A DNA stretch of 64,000 bases, taken from Anthracocystis setariae. Lineage: Eukaryota; Basidiomycota; Ustilaginomycetes; Ustilaginales; Ustilaginaceae. The notes beneath the pieces were generated by a model. That model worked only from the letters and a program-made list of their open reading frames with translations. It had not been told where the DNA came from and ran no database searches. Shown in pieces: positions 48,840-59,737 of this stretch (position 1 is the stretch's first letter; each line of letters opens with the position of its first letter). The position numbers and the translations under genes were made by a program. The stretch spans positions 558,001 to 622,000 of the forward strand of contig CAKMXJ010000008.1 of the NCBI GenBank assembly GCA_928724745.1, read 5' to 3'.

Positions 48840-50729
48840 ATGACAGGCACGTGGGTTCAACGACTCACCCGCACAATCCGTCCTTCCCCTTTATTCGGCC
48901 TCGCGAGCAGTGCATTTCCGTCGTTGTCGTCGTCGTCGTCTCTACACGGTCCTCGAGCTCAACAGCAAGTGTATACGCAAGCAGCAACACCAGAACTCAA
49001 CTGCACTTCTCTGGTATCGTCCCATCGCTTCTCTACAATGTCGGTCCAAACTCACCAAGACACGCAACCCCAAGCCGAGACCAGCAGCGCCGGTGCTTCT
49101 CGCACCTACGATGATGCTATCGATGCTCTCAACTCGCTGCAGAGCAACGCTGCCACCATCGAGGCATTGCGCAAATCAGGCGGACGCATGCTCGACTTTG
49201 CCATCCCTGAGATGGTCGAGTATCTGGAACGCATCGGCTACACCACCTCGGATTTGAACCGACTCAATGCGATCCACATCACCGGCACCAAGGGCAAGGG
49301 AAGTACATCGGCGTTTGTTGACTCGCTTCTGCATCAGCTCACGCCCATCGATGGATCTGCTCCACCAAACGTTGGACTGTACACGTCGCCACACATGACG
49401 AGCGTACGAGAACGTATCCGCATCAACGGCCAGCCGGTATCTCACGAGCTGTTTACACGCTACTTCTGGCAAGTGTGGGACCGACTTGAGCAAAACCCGA
49501 CGCGCAAGTTTGACCTGACACCGCTGCGACCTGTCTACTTCCGTTTCCTAACCTTGCTTGCGTTCCACATCTTTCTCTCGCAAGGCGTGCAGCCAGTCAT
49601 TCTGGAGGTGGGCATCGGTGGCAAGTACGACTCGACCAACATCGTGCCCAAGTGTGTTGTGGCAGGTATCGTTCAGCTCGGTTTGGACCACACGGCGCTT
49701 CTGGGCAACACGGTAGAGGAGATTGCAGTGCAGAAGGCGGGCATCTTCAAGTCGCAAGCACCGGCGGTGTGCTGGGCTCAGCAGCCAGGAAAAGTTCTGG
49801 ATCAAGTCAAGCGCGTGGCGCAAGAGGTGGGCGTGAGCAAGCTCACCATGATCGATGTGCATCCTGCGCTCCGTTCCGAGACCAGTGCATTGGGTACGGA
49901 GGCGCAAAGCGGAGTCAAGCTTGGATTGCCAGGCGTGCATCAGCGTACCAATGCCAGTGTAGCGTTGGAGCTGGTCAACGCGTACCTCGAGTCGGAAGCT
50001 GGGCGAACGACTTTCAAGGAATCGGCACACGGGGAGGAAGCCGGGACGCTGGCAGCTTGGCAGAAGAAAGGTCTGGAGGAAGCTCGGTGGCCTGGTCGAT
50101 GCCAGACTGTTGTTAGCTCGCGAGCGGGGACGGATCTGACATGGTATTTGGATGGAGCTCACACGACCGATTCGCTCAGCGTGTGTCTGGGATGGTACAC
50201 GGCGATTGAGCAAAGTCAGTCAAAGGCTCGACGCAACAAGCGCGTCTTGGTGTTCAACTGCACCAACGGACGAAGTGCGCACGAGCTGCTCAGCTCGGTG
50301 CTCGACGCTGTTGAAATGCGGCTTAGCGGAGGCAAGCTGGGAATAGAGGGGTCGGGCTATGCGCTCGCCAAGGACTACTTTGACGAGGTGATCTTTACGA
50401 CCAACATCACGTTTGAGGGAGGCGGATGGTCGTCTGAGCTGACGTCCAAGCTGCTGGATGACGGAGACTTGGTCAACTTGACGGTGCAAAAGCAGCTTAG
50501 CGAGACATGGAAACAGCTGGTGCCTGGATCATCAACGGAGGTACGCATCACACCGAGCATCCAGGCGATGCATAACCACGTGGTGGAGATGGCGCAACAG
50601 CAAGAAGGTGAGGCGCGCCGAGTGGACTGCCTGGTTAGTGGGTCATTGCATCTGGTAGGTGGCGTGATGGCGCATCTGCAACACAGCGGGTGCCTGGATG
50701 ATCGACTGGTCTCGACGATCAGTGGTTGA
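48840..50729 (+). CDS. MET7: Folylpolyglutamate synthase (Met7-type), likely dual mitochondrial/cytosolic
   Basis: 629 residues from the first ATG; a second in-frame ATG lies at 49038 (codon 67). Seen: residues 1-66 rich in Arg, Ser and Leu with few acids, like a mitochondrial presequence; IEALRKSGGRMLDFAIPEM; the ATP-binding P-loop HITGTKGKGSTSAFVDSLL; LYTSPHMTSVRERIRING; EVGIGGKYDSTN; LGLDHTALLGNTVEEIA with KAGIFK; and WYLDGAHTTDSL in the C-terminal domain. Known: FPGS adds glutamates to folates, and many eukaryotes make mitochondrial and cytosolic forms from alternative starts. Inferred: the same arrangement here, with translation from codon 67 giving the cytosolic form. All Mur-ligase landmarks are intact. 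Confidence 0.95.
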   Translation: MTGTWVQRLTRTIRPSPLFGLASSAFPSLSSSSSLHGPRAQQQVYTQAATPELNCTSLVSSHRFSTMSVQTHQDTQPQAETSSAGASRTYDDAIDALNSLQSNAATIEALRKSGGRMLDFAIPEMVEYLERIGYTTSDLNRLNAIHITGTKGKGSTSAFVDSLLHQLTPIDGSAPPNVGLYTSPHMTSVRERIRINGQPVSHELFTRYFWQVWDRLEQNPTRKFDLTPLRPVYFRFLTLLAFHIFLSQGVQPVILEVGIGGKYDSTNIVPKCVVAGIVQLGLDHTALLGNTVEEIAVQKAGIFKSQAPAVCWAQQPGKVLDQVKRVAQEVGVSKLTMIDVHPALRSETSALGTEAQSGVKLGLPGVHQRTNASVALELVNAYLESEAGRTTFKESAHGEEAGTLAAWQKKGLEEARWPGRCQTVVSSRAGTDLTWYLDGAHTTDSLSVCLGWYTAIEQSQSKARRNKRVLVFNCTNGRSAHELLSSVLDAVEMRLSGGKLGIEGSGYALAKDYFDEVIFTTNITFEGGGWSSELTSKLLDDGDLVNLTVQKQLSETWKQLVPGSSTEVRITPSIQAMHNHVVEMAQQQEGEARRVDCLVSGSLHLVGGVMAHLQHSGCLDDRLVSTISG

Positions 50730-51736
50730 GACCGTCATGAGGTTGAGATGGATGATTTGTTTTCCATTTGGCATGACGCATTCGCACACAACCTCGCCTG
50801 TCTTGTACGCTGCGTCGATGCGATCAGCATGGTGACAACACAACAGATCAAGCAATAATACAATCATACAGAATCCTACGCCGTCTGTGCAATGCATCAA
50901 ACAAGCCGGGACGATCGCTTGGATGCAGGGGCAGCGTCGAGACAGAATAGCCCCTTTCGAGATCCAACCCATGCGCTCCACGAGATTAAGGTGGATTTGG
51001 CTTCCACACTTTGAGCTTTGCACACTGAAGCTAACAGGGCGCTTGATTATTAATATTGGTGCCAATTTACCGCTGTGCTGGAATTCCAAGAAAATGGGAT
51101 CATTCAACTCTCGGCTTGCAGAGTAGGTAGAGTGAGACTTGAAATTTTGCCAAAAAAACATTAAAAAAAAAAAAAAAGAAAAAAAAAATTGAAGTAGTGG
51201 GAAAGAGGACGTGTTGTGCTGGCTTTTTTCGCTTTCGTAGAAAATGGCGACGTCAGGGGTCATGCATAAAGAACGACACAGAGGCATGCGTCGCTGGCTC
51301 AAACCACGGTTATGCCACTGTTATTAATAAGCGACTGTTTGGTGTGGTATTGTAGAAACTACACTACACTCTGGCATCTTGAACTGCTTCATGTATCGTC
51401 TGCGCTTTGCTTTGTCTTGTACTTGATGGATGAAACGGCGGGGCAGCTGCATGGCACGGTATCTACTGTAGCAGGTGGACTGTGACTTGTGTGTGTGTGT
51501 TTCATGTGTTTCAGCTGGGCAGAATGTGGCACCGCCAGCAGTCAATTCCGAGTGCAGCTAGCAAATGGTTGATTTGGTGCAGGGACCTCGTGTGCCCCTG
51601 ATGGCGAATGCATGCTTTGCAGATTGGGTGGTGTGCTGTCTGGAAAAAAAGAAAAGGTGTTTCTGAATTCAAACCCAACTGATGCGGTTGGCGTGTGTTT
51701 ATTTTATTGATTGCACTTTGAACTTGGACCGGATGT

Positions 51737-51790
51737 GTCAGTCAATCAGTCAATCAGTCAGTCAGTCAGTCAGTCAGTCAGACAGACAGA
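51737..51790. repeat. (CAGT)n tetranucleotide array
   Basis: About ten CAGT units with two CAAT variants, ending in CAGA units. Confidence 0.92.
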
Positions 51791-51864
51791 CCCAACCATT
51801 TAACCACCCAACGACCCTGAACATCACAGTGTAGTCACAATCACAAAATCACAAAATCGCAGAT

Positions 51865-51941
51865 CCACATCCACATCCACATCCACATCCCTGAGCGCTA
51901 CTCTCTGTATTACATATTCCCTATTCCCTATTCCCTATTCC
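51865..51941. repeat. (CCACAT)n and (CTATTCC)n arrays
   Basis: Four 6-base CCACAT units at 51865-51890 and about four 7-base CTATTCC units at 51914-51941, separated by a short unique stretch. Confidence 0.85.
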
Positions 51942-52551
51942 AACTCGCCTATCGCCTAGTTACAGTATTGTACCCCTTTGCCTGTTCACTACCACTCTAC
52001 TACTGCTGCTTATGGCCAAAAGTGTTGGCTTTAAGCTGGCTTAACCTGTCGTCATCGCAATCATCCTCATTCTCCATCATTGGATTCCATTCCTCTCCCT
52101 TCTTCCTATCACCCCACCAACATCACCACTACTCGCACCCACCGCGCACCCACACAACAAAAGCTATCATTACGACCTGCAACGCTTTTCCCACGCTTTC
52201 CCACTTGGCATCTCTTAACGAATCTCAAGCTTCTCTGTTACGACCCCATCTCGCCTGATCAAACCCTTGCCATCCTCATCCTCATCCTCATCGTCCACCT
52301 CGATCCTACACCACCGATCCAGCTTGCTTTCATCTCCTACTCGTCCTTCCTCAACTTGGTTTTTTGGGGCTGCAGCTTCGGCGTCAAAATCTACCACCCA
52401 CATCGATTCGCATTCCATCCTGGACACCACCCAGCTTCGACTTGGACTTGGACTTGGCTCTTCGCCACGTGTCGATAGGCTTTCATTTCATCCAGTCGTT
52501 CGTGTCTCTACTTTCATCCTCATCTCCCCACCCGCAACCCGCACACACGTC

Positions 52552-52964
52552 ATGATGACGACCGATTCCGTTCATCATGCTTTCCGCAATCTCAACCTTG
52601 CCGACCCTCAAAACGATTCCAGCAAGCAATCACAACAGCAGCAGCACCACCACCAACACCAATATCCCACACCTCCTCGTCAAAACTCAGCCTCGCTTCG
52701 TTCACCTACCGTGCTGACTTCCGATCTCCCAGCTCAATCTGGCTACTCGCATGCCGTTCCCTCTCCATCCCCCAACTCGATTGGCCAGAGTGCGGCAGCC
52801 CGCTTCGAGCGTTTCTTCCCATCTTCTCCCAACACTACCGCCTCCAACCCTTCCTCTGCTGGTCAGACCTTTGCTTCCAGCTCCATCGGCTCGGCTGCTG
52901 GTCTAGCCTCCAACAGTGCTTTCGGTAGCTTTGGCCACAGTCTGGCTCCAGGTAGCATGGGCGC

Positions 52965-52995
<31 letters not shown>

Positions 52996-54711
52996 AGCAT
53001 CAGCTCCAGCCATTTTGGCTCCAACAACAATCTTCCTCGAAAGGCGCCTAGCCGTGCCGCCATCCCATCCCAGTGGAGCTCTCACGATCCCAACTCGCTC
53101 AGCCCTCCCACCGGCGCATCTCCACCCAACACCTTGTCCTCGCTCAGCACATATCAGCACCACGACCTTGCAGCTCCAGGCACAGACGATGATGTCATCC
53201 CCACCGCCATCGTCGTCAAGAACATTCCCTTCAGCGTCAAGAAAGAACAGCTTCTTCAGATCATCCAAGATCTCGGCATCCCTGTCCCCTACGCGTTCAA
53301 CTATCATATGGATCAAGGCGTCTTTCGCGGTCTTGCCTTTGCCAACTTCCGCAGCGCAGAGGAAGCCGATGCCGTCGTCGCCGCCCTGAACGGATTCGAC
53401 GTCAGCGGACGCAAGCTTCGCGTCGAATACAAAAAAGTGCTTCAAGCCGGCGAAAAGGAGCGCATCGAAAAGGAAAAAGCCATCAAGCGCATGCAGAGCA
53501 TGCAACTCGAGAAAGAGAGGGAACGCGAACGACGTCGTCACCAAGACGACTACGCTGGCAACGCATACCTCATGCCCGCTTGCAACTCCAGTGGTCACTT
53601 TAATCCTACTGAAGCCTATCTCACCGACCCCGCCGGTCTCCAGCAAAGCTTCGAATCTGGCCTGCATGCTCCTCTCACCGCCGATTCGCTCCGAAGGGTC
53701 CCCTCCTCTCAGCGTCTGGCACCGTCAGTAGAGCGAGGTCCTTCTTCGTCTACCAGCAACCTTGGTGCCACCGCCAACGGCAACCATGGCGCCAAGAAAG
53801 AAGAGCTCAACATGAACGACGCATCCACCCTCGAGATCTACTCCAAAGTGCTCCTCTTCAAGGACGATCGCATGCGCGATGAGCTTTCCTTCTCCCGCAG
53901 TCTCACTCCCTCGGAACGCCGCACCGTGCATCTCGTAGCTCAGAAACTGGGTCTGTTCCACTACTCGATGGGCGAAGGTGACGAGCGCTTCGTCATTGTC
54001 ACCAAGAATGAGGTCAATGCGCCCGCACGTCCGCTTCGCTCCCAGTCGTCGTCCATCGGCCGTTCCCAGCGCCTGGATCCTTCGTCTGCCGGCAACTATC
54101 TTGCACCTGGAAGCGCTGCCACGACTGGTCGGACTGGCTTGCGATCCAAGAAATCGGCTCCGGACATGAACCGTCTCGATCGGGACGGATCGGTGGGCTA
54201 CACTGGATCCAATGGCTACTTGGGTGCCTCTGGTGGCAGTCTTGCCTCTCGCAGGTCCAACTCCAACTTGCGCGATGGCTTTTCGTCGACCTCGGGCCGT
54301 CGTTCGCAGCACAGCAGCGGCGGTGGCGGTGGCGGTGGCGGTGGCGCAGCCGGTCTTCAAAGCCTGTTCGCTTCGTCGTTCGACGCTCCTGCGGTTCCGT
54401 CGAATCCCAACTCGAATGGCCTGGAGCACAACGCGTCCAACACGCACCCGAACCTCATCCGTCAACCGCGTGGACCCCCCACGCCGGGATCCGATGTGCG
54501 CAACTTTGCCGTACGCTCACGAGTCGCCACCGCTACCTCCACCGGCAGCAGCAGCAACAGCACAGGTGCTCCTCGCACCAACAGCCCCCCGATCGCACCG
54601 TCCCATGGCTTTCAACTTCAGATTAATGGCAGTCCCACCAAAACATACCCGGCTTCTGCTGACGTTGCACACGTCGAAGCCACCACCACGCATTCCCCGC
54701 TCGAGTTCTGA
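52552..54711 (+). CDS. RRM + R3H RNA-binding protein (Pin4/Cip2-like)
   Basis: 719 residues from MMTTDSVHH, the first ATG in the frame; the open frame upstream begins at a TTG. Seen: a Gln/His- and Ser-rich N-terminus with a polyGly run; an RRM about 217-293 with RNP2-like AIVVKNIPFSV and RNP1-like FRGLAFANF; right after it a charged helix (EKERIEKEKAIKRM); an R3H-type domain about 423-487 containing SERRTVHLVAQKLGL (Arg-x3-His) and FVIVTKNE; and a Ser/Gly/Asn-rich C-terminus with a second polyGly. Known: RRM then R3H is the order in budding yeast Pin4 and fission yeast Cip2, which bind mRNA under stress or in the cell cycle. Inferred: a cytoplasmic mRNA regulator. Gly and Ser runs are low-complexity expansions. 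Confidence 0.85.
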
Positions 54712-54789
54712 AGATGCTTTCCGCTACACCCAAACTCAATGTACTCGCATACCGGTTTCTTACACATTAGGGTTCTTGCTTGCACAAAC

Positions 54790-54826
<37 letters not shown>

Positions 54827-55284
54827 TCACTCACACTCACACCTGGATATACAGTACATAAACATTTTTATCTTATGTCGGCCTCCCATGCACTTGCAAA
54901 ACACCTAGCAGTACTATCAGGCTACAAGAACGTATTGGATATGGATGATTGTGTTGAAACCGAGGGCAGAAATTTGTCTCGGAGCCCGGCCCCATGTGTC
55001 GTCGTCGTCGATGGATCGACTGTGCCTTGATTGATACTCAGCATGTCTAAGGGCTTATACCACTTTGCGTCCACGGAACATGCAGACTGATACGTACAGT
55101 AGCAAGGAAGCAACCGACCACAAAATACAATGATAAACTCGCCGACGACACGCTAACACATTGGGACACAGCCTTTGCAACGATCGCTAAGATCATCCTC
55201 AATTACAAGCAACGACTAGCAGAACACTACACCGCTTTTAACCTGACTCTGTCGAGAACGACCGCATCGCGTGGCATCAAGCGA
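54712..55284. other. Convergent intergenic region
   Basis: About 570 bases of 3' flanks. A CA run lies at 54792-54822, with ATACAGTACATAA near 54849 and ACGTACAGTAGC near 55094. No gene. Confidence 0.55.
54792..54822. repeat. (CA)n microsatellite
   Basis: An uninterrupted CA run followed by CACT units, 80 bases after the Pin4-like stop. Confidence 0.93.
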
Positions 55285-56964
55285 TCAAGAAAAGCGATCG
55301 GCGAGATTGTTCCCGCCGCCCAAACGGCCAAGCAAGTTGTTGGCTGGATTGATGCGTGAAGCCAAGCTGACCTTGCCTCCACGGACATGGCGCTCGTCAC
55401 CGTCGTCGTCGTCGTGCTGCTGCCATCGATCATCCAAGCTCGACAAGCCTGGAGCCTTCATTCGACCTCGACCCTTGACTTTGACTCGGCCCGAGTCGGG
55501 ACCGCCTCCATTTCGATAATCGGAATGCGAATAATAAGCTGGTCTTCGGCCTGGAGAAAGTTCTCGTTGGTGCTGCTGATTTCGTGAGCGACGCAAGTCA
55601 TCGAGCTCTTCGTCCATGGCTTCCAGCGTACGCTCACCACCACGAGGGCGTCGTCCCCGGCCACCTTGCCTCCTGCCACCTTCCTCACGGTCACCTGCAA
55701 GCTCATCGTAACCATCGTGCGTCCATCGCCCTTCGGAACGAGAGCCTCTCGCATCGTCATCACCATGTCGCCTGCGTCCTCGCGATGAAAAACGGTCCAC
55801 CAGATCGCCATCCTCGCGTCTTGCTCCACGACGTGACTGCCTTGCCTGCACTGCATCTGCCATCATCTCTCCATCCCTCCTCTCTGGCTCGTCCTCAAAG
55901 TCGCCTCGCCTTGCTACGTGTCGATCAAGCTCCGAGTCGAGCTGGTCCATGATGGACCTGCGATCATCACCGCTACGCTTCGCCTGGGAGTCAGATGGCT
56001 TGTAATCGGGGAACAACTCCCTGCTCTCGTGCACCTCGCCAACCTGCAACAGCTTGGGCACAATCTCTTTGCCTGCTTCGAATCCGTGACGCTTGTACCA
56101 TTGACTGCGCGTGTAAGCGCGCGATTCTTTGCGGTCCACATCATTGACAGCGTGTCTCAGCCAGAGCACCGAACGAAGCTTTTGGAGATCGCGAACTTCG
56201 CGAGTCTCGAACTTGGCTTTGCGCTCTTCCTCCTCCATCTCGCGGTAAATCTCGGGGACATCATCAGGAAGGGACGAAACGGCTTGCTCTGTACGCTTTC
56301 GTGCTTCCCACTCTGCCAGGGCAGCTTGTCGCTCGACATGGGTGTAGAGCTTGGCAGGGATACGGTGTGCCTTGCGCGGCTGGACGAGCGAGGTGATATA
56401 TTCGGAATGCCACGAGTCGGGCTCGTACTCGAGCAGCGTATCGATGTTTGGCAACGGAGCTGGTTCATCATCGGTAGCCTGCATCTCGTCGGTTGATGCT
56501 GGACACAGGTATTCGAGCGCCAAACGTGCAGATCGCTCATCTGCAAAGACAATCTTACATCGCTGGTCGTCGATCCATTCGAGGCCCAGAGGCTGTGCTC
56601 CAAAGTGGGTGAGGTAGGCAAAGAGGCGTGAGGTGGATAGCTGGGTGATAGGTGCGCCCTCAATCAACAGCGTCTCAAGACGGATGTCGCTGCCACTTTC
56701 GACTGCGGGCGGATCGGGTGACTCGGATGGTTCCTCGACCCCGACCAGCGTGGCATCGTCCAGGCTCTGCTCTTCTGCACCAGTGAGCGGAGCCGGTCCG
56801 CGTTGTGCACCGGCTTCGACGGCTTGGTCGGTTGGCAAAGCATAGAAACGGGAGCCTTGAGTCTGCGATGTGCCGGTTTCGTCATCCATGGGCTCCTCGT
56901 GCATCGCCATGGCGGCAGTTGCATCGACCTCCGCCGAGCCATAGTCGAGCGTTACATCAGCCAT
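55285..56964 (-). CDS. NCBP3-like RNA-binding protein
   Basis: 559 residues from MADVTLDYG; the frame stays open 92 codons upstream but that part looks like leader. Seen: an acidic N-terminus; an RRM-like fold about 95-165 starting IRLETLLIEGAPIT, with HFGAQPLGLEWIDDQRCKIV and ERSARLALEYL; a Pro/Asp linker with DTLLEYEPDSWHSEY and PRKAHRIPAKLYTH; a charged RSxxWLRHAVNDVD segment; and an Arg/Asp/Gly-rich tail ending in two NNL.GR/NNLADRF-like repeats. Known: animal NCBP3 has an N-terminal RRM with a WLDD/WIND core and binds cap or the exon-junction complex for mRNA export. Inferred: a nuclear mRNA-processing factor. Fungal relatives are poorly studied. Confidence 0.72.
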   Translation of the reverse strand: MADVTLDYGSAEVDATAAMAMHEEPMDDETGTSQTQGSRFYALPTDQAVEAGAQRGPAPLTGAEEQSLDDATLVGVEEPSESPDPPAVESGSDIRLETLLIEGAPITQLSTSRLFAYLTHFGAQPLGLEWIDDQRCKIVFADERSARLALEYLCPASTDEMQATDDEPAPLPNIDTLLEYEPDSWHSEYITSLVQPRKAHRIPAKLYTHVERQAALAEWEARKRTEQAVSSLPDDVPEIYREMEEEERKAKFETREVRDLQKLRSVLWLRHAVNDVDRKESRAYTRSQWYKRHGFEAGKEIVPKLLQVGEVHESRELFPDYKPSDSQAKRSGDDRRSIMDQLDSELDRHVARRGDFEDEPERRDGEMMADAVQARQSRRGARREDGDLVDRFSSRGRRRHGDDDARGSRSEGRWTHDGYDELAGDREEGGRRQGGRGRRPRGGERTLEAMDEELDDLRRSRNQQHQRELSPGRRPAYYSHSDYRNGGGPDSGRVKVKGRGRMKAPGLSSLDDRWQQHDDDDGDERHVRGGKVSLASRINPANNLLGRLGGGNNLADRFS

Positions 56965-57523
56965 GCTGAGCGTCGTGCAGGTGAACGTCCGACTGGTATA
57001 AGTGGAATGGCTTGCGAAGGGAGCCAGGGATGTGTGAGGTGTCGACAAGGGGAAGATGGTGTGTGCATGATGCTTCTTGTTGTTCTTCAAAAGACGCGCG
57101 CGATTCCAGTGACCGGCTATCTGGCCCGATTCGCGCACCTGGCACTCGAATCGAACCGATTGGCCTCCACACGCCTCAAAAATGTGACAGTCACAGTGCA
57201 GCATGCTGGCTGTGCCAAACAGTGTGGCTACGCTGCGCACTGACCGCCTCCTGCGTGGTTGCTACACGCACACGCACATGCAGTCGTTGCGCTACGACCT
57301 ATTGTCATCTTCACTACCCACACATACAGTCCATGGTGACAGAGGAGAGCGCAACTCGCATTCTGCGGCTACTCGAACTCAGCCTTGCCATACGCTGCAA
57401 TGCTCTGATCCATCACTGAAGCGTAAAAGGCTTCAATCGGCTCATTACGACTCTACTGTATCGCAACCCTATCGCAACTCTCGTTGGGCAACATCGCCCA
57501 ACGGTGCCCAACGGTCAATTACC
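56965..57523. other. Divergent intergenic region between NCBP3-like and MATH-BTB genes
   Basis: About 560 bases hold both promoters; open frames from both genes run into it without protein-like composition. TCTACTGTATCGC near 57450 is a further copy of the recurring motif. Confidence 0.55.
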
Positions 57524-59737
57524 ATGAGTCGAACTCCTGCTCGGCGCCGCTCGGGCGAAATTTCGCCTCCCGTAGACAAGATCAATTCCACAGAGACCCA
57601 CAGCATCTTATTCGAATGGCCGTTGCATGATCTTCAACAGCATTTTGACTCCTCCACTTCCGACACAAAGTCAAAGGTCATCAAGTCGGTTCCCTTCGGT
57701 CAAGGCAAGTGGACTGTGCTCTTCTATGCTCAGTCTGGCTTGCAGCAATTCTGTTCCCTCTACCTCAACGCCGAGCCTACACTGGAGGAGAAGAATCAGA
57801 ACAAATCGCCATGGGAGGCCTTTCTGCGCTCCAAAGCTGGCGCTAGTTATGATGAAGGCTGGACGCGTCAAGGTCTCTTCCGGTTCACCTTCAAGATCCT
57901 GTCGTTCGAAACGGGCGCGGTCCTTGCCACCAAGGAAGCATGCAACCACGCCTTTAGTCACAAAACATCCAACTGGGGCTGGGCCCAGTTTGCTTCGCGA
58001 GCTGCCGTCTTCTACGAAATCCCTGAGGTGATGCTGTCGAACGGCTTTCTCATCTCGGTCACCATCACTGCCAGCGCTGAACGTCCCAAACCGCTATCGC
58101 TGGGTATGCCAGTGCCGCCCGCGTTGATCGAAGCGATGGGCTCGCTACTCGACGATCCGGATCACAGCGATGTTGTGTTCGTGATCCGTCGCAAGCGCCG
58201 ACATCCCAAGACTGGTGCCATTGTCACAAGCGAACGTCGCATCTACGCCATCAAAAAGATCTTGGCCTCGAGATGCGAGTACTTCCGCGACATGTTTGAG
58301 AGTGGTTTCCTCGAAGCCGATGCCACCAATAGTTCGGATGACGAGACCTACGATAATCATACCCTCGCCGCCGCTTCATCCCGTGGCATCGGACAAGACC
58401 AGCTCGGTCTGCTGGGCACTGCCTTCTCCTCTTCCGGAGACGAAGACGAGGACGAAGCAGAGCTTGAGGATTCCGACGAAGAGATGGACATCGATGAGGT
58501 GTATGAACTGGGTAGATCCGATGTTCACGACCAGCGTAGTGGCAGCGACGATGCTCTGGCACGTCATGCGCCGCTAGCAGTTCTTCAACCTGAACTCGCA
58601 TCCACAGGGGGCGTATCTGAGAATTCTACGCCGCGACGAATGCGCGAGACCAGCTCTGACACGTCGCAGCAAAGGCTGTCGACGACTCAGCCGTTGTCGA
58701 GCACCGCTCCTGCTACCCCCGTCTCAGCCTACCCTCAGCCGCAGCGAAACACGCCTCCCCAGTCGCGCAGTAAGCAGGGCGACGAGCACGATGCCGGAAC
58801 AGACAGCAGCGAAGAATCAACACGTGTACAGGGCATGTCGGCGTTCCAGACGCCTCAACGTTCTCCACGTGAACTCAGGCATGACCATGCGGCTCTCACT
58901 TCATCAAGCAACGCGTCACACGCTCGACCTAGCCAACTGTCCCATTCCAGGGTCGCCGTGCCGCATAAGACGGCAAAATTGATGCCGCAAAGTCGCAAGT
59001 CGGAGGATAGTCGACCGGGCGCTTCGGCAGCCAAGAAGAGACGCAAGGTGGTCGTACACGACGCTGCCTATGCTACATACAAGGCGCTGCTGTACTACCT
59101 GTACACCGATACCGTTGCCTTTGTGCCTTTGCACTCACACTTTTACTCTCAGAGCGCCTCTAATATTGACGGTGCGGATGCGCCCAAAGATGGCAAGGAC
59201 CACTTTGATAGCACGTTGGGCGAAGAGACAAGTGCAACCTCTGCTTCCTACGCTGACTTGGAGGCGGGTGGAATGACGGCCGACCATGTGTACTCGACAC
59301 CTAGCAGCTTTAGCAAGGAGCGTCGGCGTGCTCATATGCTTCGTCAGCAAGTGATAGATGACTATTGCTCTGCGCACGCCAATGTTCCGGCACCATGCTC
59401 GGCAAAGTCGATGTACCGACTGGCGGACAAGCTGCAGATTCCTGAGCTCAAGAAGCGCGCACAGGAGGAGCTGGCTAAGAACCTGACGGTGGACAATATT
59501 GTGTGGGAGGTGTTTTCGGGCTTCAACTCGCAGTTTCCAGCCATCCGCAAGATGGAGACGGATTTCTTGCTCAAGCACTGGTCCGAGGTGAAGGGAAGCG
59601 AGGTGATGAAGAGCATCTTTTCGCGGCCCAGCGCTCATCCTGGACTGGCAGATGTGTGGCCTGAACTGCTCAGCCAGCTCGAATACCGCGGCTCGAGCGG
59701 TGAAGCAAAAGGTGATAACAGCGTGTCGCGTTCGTAA
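57524..59737 (+). CDS. MATH-BTB protein with a large insert inside the BTB domain
   Basis: 737 residues from MSRTPARRR; an open frame of 107 further codons upstream is leader-like. Seen: a MATH domain about 25-190 (FEWPLHDLQQHF, KWTVLFYAQSG, FRFTFKILSF, NWGWAQFASRAAVF); the first half of a BTB fold about 205-263 (DHSDVVFVIRRK, IYAIKKILASRCEYFRDMF); an acidic and Ser/Pro-rich insert of roughly 240 residues that ends in a KKRRKV nuclear-localisation-like motif; the second BTB half (YATYKALLYYLYTDTVAF) with a smaller insert; and a C-terminal BACK-like helical region. Known: MATH-BTB proteins are Cul3 substrate adaptors. Inferred: a nuclear Cul3 adaptor. The split BTB is unusual; loop insertion would leave the fold possible. 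Confidence 0.85.
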   Translation: MSRTPARRRSGEISPPVDKINSTETHSILFEWPLHDLQQHFDSSTSDTKSKVIKSVPFGQGKWTVLFYAQSGLQQFCSLYLNAEPTLEEKNQNKSPWEAFLRSKAGASYDEGWTRQGLFRFTFKILSFETGAVLATKEACNHAFSHKTSNWGWAQFASRAAVFYEIPEVMLSNGFLISVTITASAERPKPLSLGMPVPPALIEAMGSLLDDPDHSDVVFVIRRKRRHPKTGAIVTSERRIYAIKKILASRCEYFRDMFESGFLEADATNSSDDETYDNHTLAAASSRGIGQDQLGLLGTAFSSSGDEDEDEAELEDSDEEMDIDEVYELGRSDVHDQRSGSDDALARHAPLAVLQPELASTGGVSENSTPRRMRETSSDTSQQRLSTTQPLSSTAPATPVSAYPQPQRNTPPQSRSKQGDEHDAGTDSSEESTRVQGMSAFQTPQRSPRELRHDHAALTSSSNASHARPSQLSHSRVAVPHKTAKLMPQSRKSEDSRPGASAAKKRRKVVVHDAAYATYKALLYYLYTDTVAFVPLHSHFYSQSASNIDGADAPKDGKDHFDSTLGEETSATSASYADLEAGGMTADHVYSTPSSFSKERRRAHMLRQQVIDDYCSAHANVPAPCSAKSMYRLADKLQIPELKKRAQEELAKNLTVDNIVWEVFSGFNSQFPAIRKMETDFLLKHWSEVKGSEVMKSIFSRPSAHPGLADVWPELLSQLEYRGSSGEAKGDNSVSRS

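Larger units (their letters stand above)
50730..52551. other. Long intergenic / leader region of about 1.8 kb
   Basis: It lies between FPGS and the Pin4-like gene, both on +. The left part has T- and A-rich runs (51160-51190). From 51737 on there are tandem short repeats and then a pyrimidine-rich stretch, open in one frame but without an ATG before 52552, which is best read as a long 5' leader. No gene is supported. Confidence 0.5.

Noticed and set aside
51737..51941. Tandem short repeats considered as a CRISPR-like or telomeric array
   Set aside because: Units are 4-7 bases without spacers, and this is eukaryotic DNA; they are microsatellites.
52267..52551. 95-codon N-terminal extension of the Pin4-like protein
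   Set aside because: It begins at a TTG, has no ATG, and is Ser/Thr/Pro leader-like.
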